Assembly (NCBI GenBank): GCA_021793635.1
Contig: JAJYSI010000025.1
Coordinates: 1 to 15,160, forward strand
Direction: 5' to 3'
DNA length: 15,160 nucleotides
Source of the DNA: Bacteroidota bacterium
Lineage (GTDB): Bacteria > Bacteroidota > Ignavibacteria > Ignavibacteriales > Ignavibacteriaceae
This document shows positions 6,340-13,821 of the stretch, in pieces (positions within the stretch are counted from its first letter, which is position 1; each line of letters starts with the position of its first letter). The notes beneath the pieces were generated by a model. It ran no database searches, was not told the origin of the DNA, and was given only the letters and a program-made list of their open reading frames with translations. The translations under genes were made by a program, and so were the position numbers.

Positions 6340-6348
6340 ATGCGTTGG

Positions 6349-6882
6349 TTAAGCCTTAAATAATGGAATCTTTGAGCCGCACATTTTTGCGTGTATTACT
6401 TGAGCAAAATTTTCAGCGCTGATTGACGGACCTTTAGCAGTGCAAAGCTCATCGAACGCCTGAACTAAAGTTTCGGCAATTTCTTCTGCTCTTCTTCCTT
6501 CAATTTCAAAACGCTGAAGAAAATAAATCAGCGAACCGTTTTTGAAAATTGCTATACTTGGCGAGGAAGGAGGAAAATTACCGATATATTGACGTACCTT
6601 ATCAACTGCATCTCTTTCTTGTCCGGCAAATGCCGTGTAAAGCCTATCCGGAATTAATTTATTTTGAAGAGCCAGCGAAACACCTGGGCGTGCACTTCCG
6701 GCTGCACATCCGCAAACGGAATTTATCATTACTAAAATTATTTTGTCGTCTTTTATATTGATTGCTTTGTCCACATCATCGGGGGTAAGCAATTCTTCGA
6801 AGCCGACCGCGACCAACTCGTCTCTCATCGGCTGTACTGCATCCTGATCGTAAATTGGCGGACGCGAAATTATATTGAACAT
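6349..6882 (-). CDS. BrxA/BrxB-family bacilliredoxin with a C-terminal extension
   Basis: A thioredoxin-fold protein of the YphP/YqiW (BrxA/BrxB, DUF1094) family, which removes low-molecular-weight thiols from protein cysteines. The active site is CGC (Cys57-Gly-Cys59) in NSVCGCAAGSARPG; FAGQ and PPSSPS follow as in the family, then RFEIEG. The Bacillus proteins end near Cys147 here (FDELC). This one continues to 177 aa with a roughly 30-residue tail holding another cysteine (Cys168, KMCGSK). An AAGGAG lies six bases before the ATG. As the last gene of the SUF run it may keep SufS, SufU or apo-client thiols reduced; this is inferred from position. Whether the host makes bacillithiol cannot be seen here. 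Confidence 0.9.
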   Translation of the reverse strand: MFNIISRPPIYDQDAVQPMRDELVAVGFEELLTPDDVDKAINIKDDKIILVMINSVCGCAAGSARPGVSLALQNKLIPDRLYTAFAGQERDAVDKVRQYIGNFPPSSPSIAIFKNGSLIYFLQRFEIEGRRAEEIAETLVQAFDELCTAKGPSISAENFAQVIHAKMCGSKIPLFKA

Positions 6883-6951
6883 GTTTTCTCCTTATCTTTT
6901 TCTCTTATTAATAATTCCATTCACTTGTCGAAAACCAATATTTAACTTAAG

Positions 6952-6979
6952 AACTTAAACCCATAGACAAGTTTAAGTT
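6952..6979 (-). promoter_or_regulatory. Intra-operon stem-loop after the sufT-like gene
   Basis: A perfect 9-bp stem, AACTTAAAC (6952-6960) with GTTTAAGTT (6971-6979), and a 10-nt loop, directly abutting the sufT-like stop codon (6980-6982). It is A/U-rich with no long U-run after it. It could be an mRNA processing or stabilising element, or a leaky terminator, before the bacilliredoxin gene. Confidence 0.5.
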
Positions 6980-7429
6980 TTAATACATTCCCAATTCAAT
7001 CTTAGCTACGTCGGACATCATGTCCCGGTCCCATGGCGGATTCCAGACTAATTCGATGTTAATGTTCTTGACTTCTTGGATCGATTTTAATTTCACTTCA
7101 ACTTCTCCGGGCAGAGAACCGGCAACCGGACATGCCGGTGAAGTTAGCGTCATCTTGATGTTTACGTTTGCTTCGTCGTCAATTTTAATTTCGTAAATTA
7201 AACCAAGCTCAAAAATATCGACAGGGATTTCAGGGTCGTAGCATGTCTTTAACGTCTGTATAATTTTTTCTTCAAGTTCCTGTTTATTCACCTTCGCTGC
7301 AGATTCGTCGGGCTTGCTGATACTAGAAGCCTGCGGATCCTCTGTTGAAGATTCTGTTTGTTTTACTTCAACCTCATTATTAGTTATTTCTTGAGCTTCG
7401 TTCTTATTCTTTTCTTTTTTAAAAAACAT
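6980..7429 (-). CDS. sufT: SUF-associated MIP18/DUF59 protein, SufT-like
   Basis: A 149-aa protein with a DUF59/MIP18 domain from about residue 50, the type that accompanies suf genes and helps mature or deliver Fe-S clusters. Signatures are the reactive Cys63 with DPEIPV (TCYDPEIPVDIFELGLIY), TSPACPVAG with Cys100, and a C-terminal WDRDMMSDVAKIELG. The first 48 residues are a low-complexity extension rich in Glu, Lys, Asn and Ser, not part of the domain and probably disordered. The start ATG is 3 nt after the sufU stop, with GAGGA inside the end of sufU, so translation is likely coupled. Distinct from the ApbC/Mrp carriers, since there is no P-loop. Confidence 0.88.
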   Translation of the reverse strand: MFFKKEKNKNEAQEITNNEVEVKQTESSTEDPQASSISKPDESAAKVNKQELEEKIIQTLKTCYDPEIPVDIFELGLIYEIKIDDEANVNIKMTLTSPACPVAGSLPGEVEVKLKSIQEVKNINIELVWNPPWDRDMMSDVAKIELGMY

Positions 7430-7432
7430 AAC

Positions 7433-7891
7433 TTATTCCTCAGTCGACACTACTTTCTTTCCATCCTCCAGAGCTGAAATTAAAGTATGCCAAGCAAGAC
7501 TAGCGCACTTTACTCTGGCAGGAAAATCCCGTACTCCGGCAAACACTGCCAGCTTTCCAAGTTCTTCTATCTCGGCTTCGTCGGTTAAATTTCCTGTAAC
7601 CAGGTTATGGAATTTTTCAAAAAGCTTTTCAGCTTCTTCTTTCTTCATTCCTTTTATTATTGAACTCATCAAAGAAGCGGATGCCTTGGAAATAGCACAT
7701 CCGGAACCTTGAAAGCCGACATCCTTTACTACATCATCTTCAATAACAAGATAAAGATTTATTTTGTCTCCGCACAACGGATTATAACCTTCCGCCGAAT
7801 GATTTGCATTTTCAATCTTCTTAAAATTTCTTGGACTTTTATTATGGTCCAATATTACCTGTTGGTAAAGCTCTCTTAATTCCGCATCCAT
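7433..7891 (-). CDS. sufU: SufU sulfur-relay / scaffold protein
   Basis: A 152-aa IscU-fold protein that receives persulfide sulfur from SufS and passes it to SufBCD. The three ligand cysteines are Cys40 (NPLCGDKI, with Asp42), Cys65 (GSGCAISKAS) and Cys129 (RVKCASLAWHT). An insertion of about 20 residues (roughly 90-112) before the last cysteine separates SufU from the housekeeping IscU and fits the zinc-binding Firmicutes-type SufU. The gene starts 18 nt after sufS and ends 3 nt before the sufT-like gene, so sufS-sufU-sufT form a tightly packed block. No classical IscU LPPVK motif is present. Confidence 0.95.
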   Translation of the reverse strand: MDAELRELYQQVILDHNKSPRNFKKIENANHSAEGYNPLCGDKINLYLVIEDDVVKDVGFQGSGCAISKASASLMSSIIKGMKKEEAEKLFEKFHNLVTGNLTDEAEIEELGKLAVFAGVRDFPARVKCASLAWHTLISALEDGKKVVSTEE

Positions 7892-7909
7892 TATAAAATA
7901 AATTCCCGC

Positions 7910-9160
7910 TTAATTAAAAACTTCAATAATTTTTTTAAGACTGTTAACAAGCGTATCAACTTCTTCCTTCGTATTGTACATAGCAAAGGACGCACGCGTT
8001 GTTGCCGGTATATTATATCTGTCCATAACCGGTTGAGTACAGTGATGACCCGTACGTACTGCAACTCCTTCAAAATCCAGGAATGTTCCTACATCATGAG
8101 GATGAATATTGTTTATTACAAGAGATAGTACGCTGCTCTTCTTCTTAGCATTTCCAATTATTTTGACATCCTTCAGCTCAGAAACTTTTTCTGTTGCATA
8201 AGCAAGAAGCTCGCTTTCGTGCCGTGCAATCGCATCTATACCAACGCTTGATATATATTCGATAGCCGTTCCGAGTCCAATTGCGTCAGCGATATTCGAG
8301 GTTCCAGCTTCAAACTTATAAGGAAGCGAATTAAAAGTTGTTTCTTCAAAAGTAACATTTGCAATCATATCGCCGCCGCCCTGGTAGGGAGGAAGCTCGT
8401 TTAACAATTTCTCTTTTCCGTAAAGAACGCCAATGCCGGTAGGTCCATAAATTTTATGACCGGAGAAAGCAAGCATGTCGCAGTCAAGTTTTTGAACATC
8501 AATATTTAAATGCTGTATTGCCTGCGCTGCATCAAGTATAACAGGAATTCCAAACCGGTGTGCCGTTTCAATTATCTTTTCAACCGGGTTAACAGTGCCG
8601 AGAGAATTTGAAACATAAACAACTGATACCAGCTTAGTATTTTCATTTATCATCTTCTCAAATTCTTCAAAGATAATTTCGCCGGTGTCTGTAATCGGTA
8701 CAACTCTTAGCTTTACATTTTTATCTTTTGCGATAAGCTGCCAGGGAACAATATTGGAATGATGTTCCATCCCGGTAATAATAATTTCGTCGCCGGATTT
8801 TAACTTGCCTCTGCCGAAAGCAGTTGCCGCAAGGTTTAGAGAATCCGTGGTGCCTTTGGTAAAGATAATTTCTTTTTCACTCTTGGCATTAAAGAAGTTC
8901 CTTATCTTTGTCCGCGCATCTTCAAATTCTTTAGTAGAAAGCTCGCTCAGGTAATGAACTCCGCGATGGATGTTTGCATTCATTGTCGAGTAATATTCCA
9001 CAAGCTTGTCAATTACCACTTGCGGCTTTTGAGTAGTTGCGGCATTGTCAAGATAGCAGAGCGGCTTTCCGTGAACAATAGTTTTTAAAATCGGGAAATC
9101 CGCTCTTATCTTTTCAACGTCAAAAATCTTATGCTCTGTTTGTACTGCTGTCTTATTCAT
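7910..9160 (-). CDS. sufS: SufS-type cysteine desulfurase
   Basis: PLP enzyme that converts cysteine to alanine and leaves a persulfide on its catalytic cysteine for SufU. The 416-aa length fits group II desulfurases. Visible motifs are the N-terminal LDNAATTQKP (38-47), NIHRGVHYLS (63-72), the ITGMEHHSNIVPWQ block with the PLP-stacking His, the PLP lysine Lys236 in FSGHKIYGPTGIG, the active Cys374 in VRTGHHCTQPVM, and Arg389 in TTRASFAMYNT. The short active-site loop is the SufS rather than IscS/NifS form. It lies between sufD (75 nt upstream, with a stem-loop) and sufU (18 nt downstream). The ribosome site is weak (AGAG about nine bases before ATG). Confidence 0.97.
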   Translation of the reverse strand: MNKTAVQTEHKIFDVEKIRADFPILKTIVHGKPLCYLDNAATTQKPQVVIDKLVEYYSTMNANIHRGVHYLSELSTKEFEDARTKIRNFFNAKSEKEIIFTKGTTDSLNLAATAFGRGKLKSGDEIIITGMEHHSNIVPWQLIAKDKNVKLRVVPITDTGEIIFEEFEKMINENTKLVSVVYVSNSLGTVNPVEKIIETAHRFGIPVILDAAQAIQHLNIDVQKLDCDMLAFSGHKIYGPTGIGVLYGKEKLLNELPPYQGGGDMIANVTFEETTFNSLPYKFEAGTSNIADAIGLGTAIEYISSVGIDAIARHESELLAYATEKVSELKDVKIIGNAKKKSSVLSLVINNIHPHDVGTFLDFEGVAVRTGHHCTQPVMDRYNIPATTRASFAMYNTKEEVDTLVNSLKKIIEVFN

Positions 9161-9171
9161 TTAGTTTTTCT

Positions 9172-9232
9172 CTTTGCGTCTCTGTGTCTTAGCGGTGAAA
9201 AAACTGCACCACAGAGACACTAAGGCACAGAG
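9172..9232 (-). repeat. Imperfect palindrome of the CACAGAGACAC type between sufD and sufS
   Basis: Two 26-nt arms, 9172-9197 and 9207-9232, around a 9-nt loop; 18 of 26 positions pair and several of the rest can form G-U. The right arm begins CACCACAGAGACACTAAGG. It fills almost the whole gap between the sufD stop (9236) and the sufS start (9160). From memory, CCACAGAGACAC-type palindromes recur in intergenic DNA of many bacteria; I cannot verify copies here. Confidence 0.65.
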
Positions 9233-9235
9233 TAT

Positions 9236-10549
9236 TTATTTATTAAATCTTTTCTCTAAAACTTCTTCCAGATATCTTTTTACTTCTTCTATTTTGATTG
9301 TTCTTACTACATCACTGGCAAATGCGTGAATCAAGATTGCTTTCGCCTTCTCTTCGCCAATGCCGCGGGACTTTAAGTAGAACATCGCATCTTCATCAAG
9401 CTGACCGATAGTTGCACCGTGGCTGCATTTTACATCGTCCGCAAAAATCTCAAGCTGCGGCTTTGTATTAATCAGTGCACCGTTTGAAAGTATGATGTTC
9501 TTATTTTCCTGGAAAGCATTAGTCTTTTGCGCATCGCGTCTAACAATTACTTTCCCATTGAATACACCGTGCGAAGTATCGTCAAGTATTCCTTTGTACT
9601 TTTCATGACTGCTGCAGTTAGGCTTTGCGTGGTCTATCAGCGAATGAGTATCGTAAAGTTGATTGCCGGTTAGTAAAAATAATCCGTTTAAAAAACACTC
9701 GCCGCCTTCATCGTTGAATCGTGTATTGATATCGTGTCTGGCAATCTCGCCTCCAAGAGAAAATGAATACGAATTAAAACTACTTTCCTTTTCCTGGTCA
9801 ACTTCAGTACGAGAAATATGGAAGGCTTTCAGATTTTCTTCTTGAAGTTTTATATGGTTAAAAGTTGAGTTTTCTCCGGCATAAATTTCCGTTACCACAT
9901 TGGTAAAATAAATTCCTTCATCAAGAGAAAGATACCGTTCAACTATCGACGCCTGCGCGTTCTTACCAGCAACATAAAGATTGCGCGGCTGGGACAAAAT
10001 ATTTTTACCGCCGGTTGCAGTTATAAAAAGAATCTGTACCGGTTCTTCGAGAATTTTATTATCAGGCACATAAACAAAAGCGCCGTCTCTTGTAAAAGCA
10101 GTGCTTAAAGCAGTAAAAATCTGCTCTCTGTGATTAGCGTATTTGCCAAGATGCCGGCTGATGACCGCCGAACCATTTTTCAACTGCTCAGCCAGACTGC
10201 CAACAATTATTCCCTCGTTTGACTTTTCTATTTTTGAAAGTTCGGGGCTGAAAAATCCATTCACAAAAACTAAAGTATTTCCATTAAGATTTTCAAAAAG
10301 GTAATTCTTAATTCGCGGAAACTTTATATCAGACTTTTCAGACGATTCGAAATTATATTTTAACAACGGCGAAATGTTTGTAAACCGCCAATCCTCATCA
10401 TGAGTAGTAGGGAAGTTAAGCTGAGAAAATTTCTCAATCGCTTCCTTCCTAACCAGATGGAATGGCTTTGAGCTTTCGCCATTTAAGCTGCTCTCAAACG
10501 ATTCGAAGCTTTTGATATACCAGTTTTTTATGTCTAACAGACTACTCAT
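9236..10549 (-). CDS. sufD: SufD, Fe-S assembly complex subunit
   Basis: A subunit of the SufBC2D complex, needed for iron entry and for assembly of the cluster at the SufB-SufD interface. At 437 aa it has the right-handed beta-helix core of the SufB/SufD family. The C-terminal signature AFQENKNIILSNGALINTKPQLEIFADDVKCSHGATIGQLD carries Cys375 and His377, the conserved ligand region, followed by FYLKSRGIGEEKAKAILIHAFA. The N-terminal helical part includes the FPTTHDEDWRFTNISPL motif typical of SufD and separates it from SufB. The ATG is one base after the sufC stop, so the two are translationally linked. A palindromic repeat follows the stop. Confidence 0.96.
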   Translation of the reverse strand: MSSLLDIKNWYIKSFESFESSLNGESSKPFHLVRKEAIEKFSQLNFPTTHDEDWRFTNISPLLKYNFESSEKSDIKFPRIKNYLFENLNGNTLVFVNGFFSPELSKIEKSNEGIIVGSLAEQLKNGSAVISRHLGKYANHREQIFTALSTAFTRDGAFVYVPDNKILEEPVQILFITATGGKNILSQPRNLYVAGKNAQASIVERYLSLDEGIYFTNVVTEIYAGENSTFNHIKLQEENLKAFHISRTEVDQEKESSFNSYSFSLGGEIARHDINTRFNDEGGECFLNGLFLLTGNQLYDTHSLIDHAKPNCSSHEKYKGILDDTSHGVFNGKVIVRRDAQKTNAFQENKNIILSNGALINTKPQLEIFADDVKCSHGATIGQLDEDAMFYLKSRGIGEEKAKAILIHAFASDVVRTIKIEEVKRYLEEVLEKRFNK

Positions 10550-10550
10550 A

Positions 10551-11306
10551 TTACGCGAATTCCTTCTGTTCCTTCAGCCAGTCGTAGCCTTTTGCTTCCA
10601 GTTCAAGTGCGAGTTCTTTAGTGCCTGATTTAACTATCTTTCCGTTATAAAGAACATGTACAAAATCCGGAATGATATAGTTTAGCAATCTCTGGTAATG
10701 TGTAACTACAATTGCGGATCTTTCCGGCGACTTCAATTTATTCACACCGTTTGCAACTATTCTCAATGCATCAATATCAAGCCCGGAATCTGTCTCATCC
10801 AGAATAGCCAGCCTCGGCTCAAGCACTGCCATCTGCAGTATTTCGTTTCTCTTTTTTTCACCGCCGGAGAATCCATCATTAACGGACCGGCTTAAAAGAG
10901 ATTGGTCCATCTCAACAAGCTTCATCTTCTTTTTAAGATGAGTCATAAATTCCATCGCATCTAATTCTTCCTCGCCTTTATATTTTCTGATTTCATTTAT
11001 TGCTGTCTTAAGAAGATTAACATTGCTTACTCCAGGAATTTCCACAGGGTACTGGAATGCCAGGAATATTCCTTCACGCGCTCTGTCTTCAGGTGAAAGC
11101 TCCAGAAGATTTTTACCGTTAAAAATTACTTCGCCTTTGGTAACTTCGTATTCGCTTCTTCCTGCCATAACCTGAGCAAGCGTACTTTTGCCGCTTCCGT
11201 TAGGTCCCATTATTGCATGAACCTCGCCGGTTTTAACCGATAAATCTATGCCCTTTAATATTTCTTTTCCTCCAACATTTGCGTGAAGGTTTTTTATTTC
11301 TAACAT
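10551..11306 (-). CDS. sufC: SufC, Fe-S assembly ATPase
   Basis: ABC-type ATPase of the SufBC2D complex; ATP binding drives the conformational change that opens the SufB-SufD interface. It is not a transporter and has no membrane partner here. The 251-aa product has Walker [10 protein letters not shown] with Lys40, the Q-loop [13 protein letters not shown], the SufC-type signature [27 protein letters not shown] (C-loop plus Walker B) and the [12 protein letters not shown]-loop, and the H-motif His in [10 protein letters not shown] chose ATG 11306, preceded by GGGAGA. The frame extends to a TTG at 11324, but that codon overlaps the ribosome site. The sufD gene starts one base after the stop. 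Confidence 0.97.
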   Translation of the reverse strand: MLEIKNLHANVGGKEILKGIDLSVKTGEVHAIMGPNGSGKSTLAQVMAGRSEYEVTKGEVIFNGKNLLELSPEDRAREGIFLAFQYPVEIPGVSNVNLLKTAINEIRKYKGEEELDAMEFMTHLKKKMKLVEMDQSLLSRSVNDGFSGGEKKRNEILQMAVLEPRLAILDETDSGLDIDALRIVANGVNKLKSPERSAIVVTHYQRLLNYIIPDFVHVLYNGKIVKSGTKELALELEAKGYDWLKEQKEFA

Positions 11307-11397
11307 CAATTTATATTCTCCCAAGTTGGATTGTTTTTACAAGCTTGTTCATATTTCTTATTCATCAATTTTTTTTTACAGACTAAAGTCTAAATTA

Positions 11398-11426
11398 CCA
11401 ATTGTCATTTGGAATTTGACAATTGG
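11398..11426 (-). promoter_or_regulatory. Intra-operon stem-loop between sufB and sufC
   Basis: A perfect 10-bp stem, CCAATTGTCA (11398-11407) with TGACAATTGG (11417-11426), and a 9-nt loop, 4 nt past the sufB stop. On the suf strand it is followed by TAATTTAG, a small dyad (AGACT-AA-AGTCT at 11380-11391 in + orientation) and an A-run, not a U-run, so a processing or stability element is more likely than a terminator. It lies in the longest gap of the operon (124 nt). Confidence 0.55.
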
Positions 11427-11430
11427 ATTT

Positions 11431-12876
11431 TTATCCGACGCTTCCTTCCAAACTCACGCTCAACAGCTTCTGAGCCTCGACCGCAAATTCCATAGGAAGC
11501 TCTTTGAATACTTCTTTACAATATCCGTTGACGATTAGATTAATAGCATCTTCTCTTGAAATACCTCTCTGGTTAAGATAGAATATCTGGTCTTCACCAA
11601 TCTTTGATGTTGTCGCTTCATGTTCCATCTGCGCTGTTGAATTATTAATTTCAAGATAGGGGAATGTGTGCGCACCGCATTTATCTCCGATTAAAAGTGA
11701 ATCGCACTGTGAGAAGTTGCGTGCATTATCTGCCTTCCTTATTATCTTAACTTGACCGCGGTAGCTGTTATTGCTCTTGCCGGCAGAAATTCCTTTTGAT
11801 ACGATGGTACTTCTTGTATTCTTTCCCATGTGAATCATTTTGGTTCCGGTATCTGCCTGCTGATAATTATTTGTTACAGCTACAGAGTAAAATTCGCCGA
11901 TTGAATTATCTCCAATTAAAAGACAGCTTGGATATTTCCACGTAATTGCAGAGCCTGTTTCAACCTGCGTCCATGAAATTTTTGAATTAACACCTTTGCA
12001 CATTCCGCGCTTTGTAACGAAGTTATAGATGCCGCCTTTGCCGTTCTTATCGCCCGGATACCAGTTTTGAACCGTAGAATATTTTACCGTTGCATTATCA
12101 AGCGCAACCAATTCAACAACTGCTGCATGAAGCTGATTTTCATCCCGCATTGGTGCGGTACAACCTTCGAGATAACTTACATATGCACCTTCATCGGCAA
12201 TAATTAAAGTCCGTTCAAACTGACCTGTGTCTTTTGCATTTATTCTAAAATAAGTTGAAAGCTCCATCGGGCAGCGTACGCCTTTCGGAATGTAAGCGAA
12301 GGAACCATCGCTGAATACTGCTGAGTTTAGCGAGGCAAAAAAATTATCTGTATGCGGAACAACACTGCCGAGATATTGCTTTACAAGGTCGGGATGATTT
12401 TTTATCGCTTCAGACATTGGGCAAAATATTATACCAAGCTCCGACAGTTTTTCTTTAAAAGTAGTTGCAACCGAAACGCTGTCAAATACGGCATCCACAG
12501 CCACGCCGGAAAATATTTTTTGTTCTTCTAATGAAATGCCGAGCTTCTGATAAGTTTTAATTAATTCCGGGTCAGCTTCATCAAGGCTGTTAAGCTTAGG
12601 CTTCTTTTTGGGTGCCGAGTAATAAGAAATATCCTGGTAGTTAATCGGGTCAAAATGAACGTTTGCCCAGTTCGGTTCTTTAAGAGTGAGCCAATGTCGA
12701 TAAGCTTTCAGCCTCCATTCAAGCATAAACTCAGGTTCTTCTTTAACAGCAGAAAGCCGTCGGATGATATCTTCATTTAGTCCTTTTGGAAATGTTTCAG
12801 CTTCTACATTGCTGACAAATCCATATTTATATTCTTTATTTGCTAACTCTTCAATTTGACTAACTTCGGTACTCAT
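11431..12876 (-). CDS. sufB: SufB, Fe-S assembly scaffold subunit
   Basis: Core scaffold of the SufBC2D complex, where sulfur accepted from SufU is assembled into a nascent Fe-S cluster in the cytoplasm. At 481 aa it is full length for the family. Highly conserved blocks are seen: [19 protein letters not shown] (195-213), [48 protein letters not shown], and the C-terminal [14 protein letters not shown] with the catalytic-type Cys400, then [21 protein letters not shown] and the closing [23 protein letters not shown] sits four bases before ATG 12876. It is the first gene of the operon, behind a good promoter match; a hairpin follows its stop before sufC. Confidence 0.97.
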   Translation of the reverse strand: MSTEVSQIEELANKEYKYGFVSNVEAETFPKGLNEDIIRRLSAVKEEPEFMLEWRLKAYRHWLTLKEPNWANVHFDPINYQDISYYSAPKKKPKLNSLDEADPELIKTYQKLGISLEEQKIFSGVAVDAVFDSVSVATTFKEKLSELGIIFCPMSEAIKNHPDLVKQYLGSVVPHTDNFFASLNSAVFSDGSFAYIPKGVRCPMELSTYFRINAKDTGQFERTLIIADEGAYVSYLEGCTAPMRDENQLHAAVVELVALDNATVKYSTVQNWYPGDKNGKGGIYNFVTKRGMCKGVNSKISWTQVETGSAITWKYPSCLLIGDNSIGEFYSVAVTNNYQQADTGTKMIHMGKNTRSTIVSKGISAGKSNNSYRGQVKIIRKADNARNFSQCDSLLIGDKCGAHTFPYLEINNSTAQMEHEATTSKIGEDQIFYLNQRGISREDAINLIVNGYCKEVFKELPMEFAVEAQKLLSVSLEGSVG

Positions 12877-12898
12877 TAATTCCTCTTAAAACCACTTT

Positions 12899-12929
12899 CA
12901 AACCTACTGTATCTGTACAAAAATGTCAA
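12899..12929 (-). promoter_or_regulatory. Promoter of the suf operon, Bacteroidota type
   Basis: On the - strand, TTGACA (12924-12929) and TAGGTTTG (12899-12906), with 20 nt between TTG and the TAnnTTTG box: a full match to the Bacteroidota -33/-7 pattern. Transcription would start near 12892, giving a leader of about 15-20 nt before sufB. The spacer holds TGTACA and ACAGATACAG, a plausible site for Rrf2 control, but I see no clear long dyad. Confidence 0.6.
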
Positions 12930-13011
12930 GATAAAAGATGTTATTTTTCATTAAAATATTGGAAATGTGATTATAAATTATCCAGATTTCTGAAAGATAG
13001 GAATTCTTTTC

Positions 13012-13662
13012 TTAAACCAGTGGTTGAAGTAATTTCTCTCCAATATGCACCTTCTGCTTGCTCATAACGGCTTTGGTCTCAGAATATTTTATACCTGCTG
13101 CATTATACAGACTCTTAAATTCTTCCGAACTGTACATTTTAACATGCTCGCGTTCAAGCAGCTTTACAATTTTATCTATTAGTTTTAAAAACACACTGTC
13201 GGCAGTTGGATCAAGTATGTAAAGCTTGCCGCCGGGTTTAAGGAGACGGTAAAATTCTTTTAATGCTTTATCTGGGTGGAGATAATGATGAAAAGAATTT
13301 GTGCTGATAATTATATCAAAAAAATTATCTTCCAATGGAATTGATTCAGCATTTGCTTTTATAAAATGAATATTTTCATAGCTCTTGAAGTTTTCTTTTG
13401 CTTTCTCGATCATCATTTCGGAAAGATCGGCGCCGTAAAAAGTACCTTTGCCGTTGAATAATTTGAAGGCTTGTCCTACCGCCCATCCGGTACCGCAGCC
13501 GACATCGAGGAAACGCACATCATCTTTAAGATTAAGTAAGTTGATAACTTCTTGCTGCGCCTGTCTAAGAAATTTGGATTTCCACCCATCGCTTTCAAGA
13601 GTGGCAGACCATCTGTCCCACTTCTTTTCATTTAACTCTAAATGTTTTTCTTCTCGATTCAT
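13012..13662 (-). CDS. Class I SAM-dependent methyltransferase
   Basis: A 216-aa methyltransferase of the Methyltransf_11/UbiE-like type that transfers a methyl group from S-adenosylmethionine; the acceptor is unknown. Motif I is FLDVGCGTGWAVG (51-63), the acidic end of strand 2 is in FYGADLSEMMIEKA (Asp79), the motif around 103-110 is ANAESIPL, motif IV is FFDIIISTNSFHHYLHPDKAL, and LLKPGGKLYILDP closes the core. ATG 13662 is preferred; a TTG at 13674 adds four residues. Neither has a strong ribosome site. It runs in the same direction as suf but ends upstream of the suf promoter, and it diverges from the glycosyltransferase genes, so a link to either is not shown. Confidence 0.9.
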   Translation of the reverse strand: MNREEKHLELNEKKWDRWSATLESDGWKSKFLRQAQQEVINLLNLKDDVRFLDVGCGTGWAVGQAFKLFNGKGTFYGADLSEMMIEKAKENFKSYENIHFIKANAESIPLEDNFFDIIISTNSFHHYLHPDKALKEFYRLLKPGGKLYILDPTADSVFLKLIDKIVKLLEREHVKMYSSEEFKSLYNAAGIKYSETKAVMSKQKVHIGEKLLQPLV

Positions 13663-13772
13663 TCTTATTAACAATTTATTGAGTGTTAGATAATTTGAAA
13701 AATTGTTTAGCTGTTACATTGCCAAATTGTAAAAGACAATTCAATATAGCAATTTAACAATTTATCATTAGA

Positions 13773-13803
13773 TTGTTTTTATCCGATTATTGAGTTAATT
13801 TTC
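13773..13803 (+). promoter_or_regulatory. Candidate promoter for the glycosyltransferase gene
   Basis: TTG (13773-13775), 20 nt, then TAATTTTC (13796-13803), seven of eight positions of TAnnTTTG. It would give a very short leader, about 14 nt, before ATG 13822. The flanking DNA (13675-13770) is AT-rich with repeated CAATTT/AAATTG words and small dyads. Confidence 0.38.
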
Positions 13804-13821
13804 AACTCAAATTATTAGGAA

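Noticed and set aside
7891..8073. 60-codon - strand frame over the end of sufS
   Set aside because: Different frame of the conserved sufS C-terminus; no independent support.
13690..13770. Repeated CAATTT/AAATTG words as a CRISPR or operator array
   Set aside because: The words vary in length and spacing and form only short 5-6 bp dyads; consistent with AT-rich intergenic drift.
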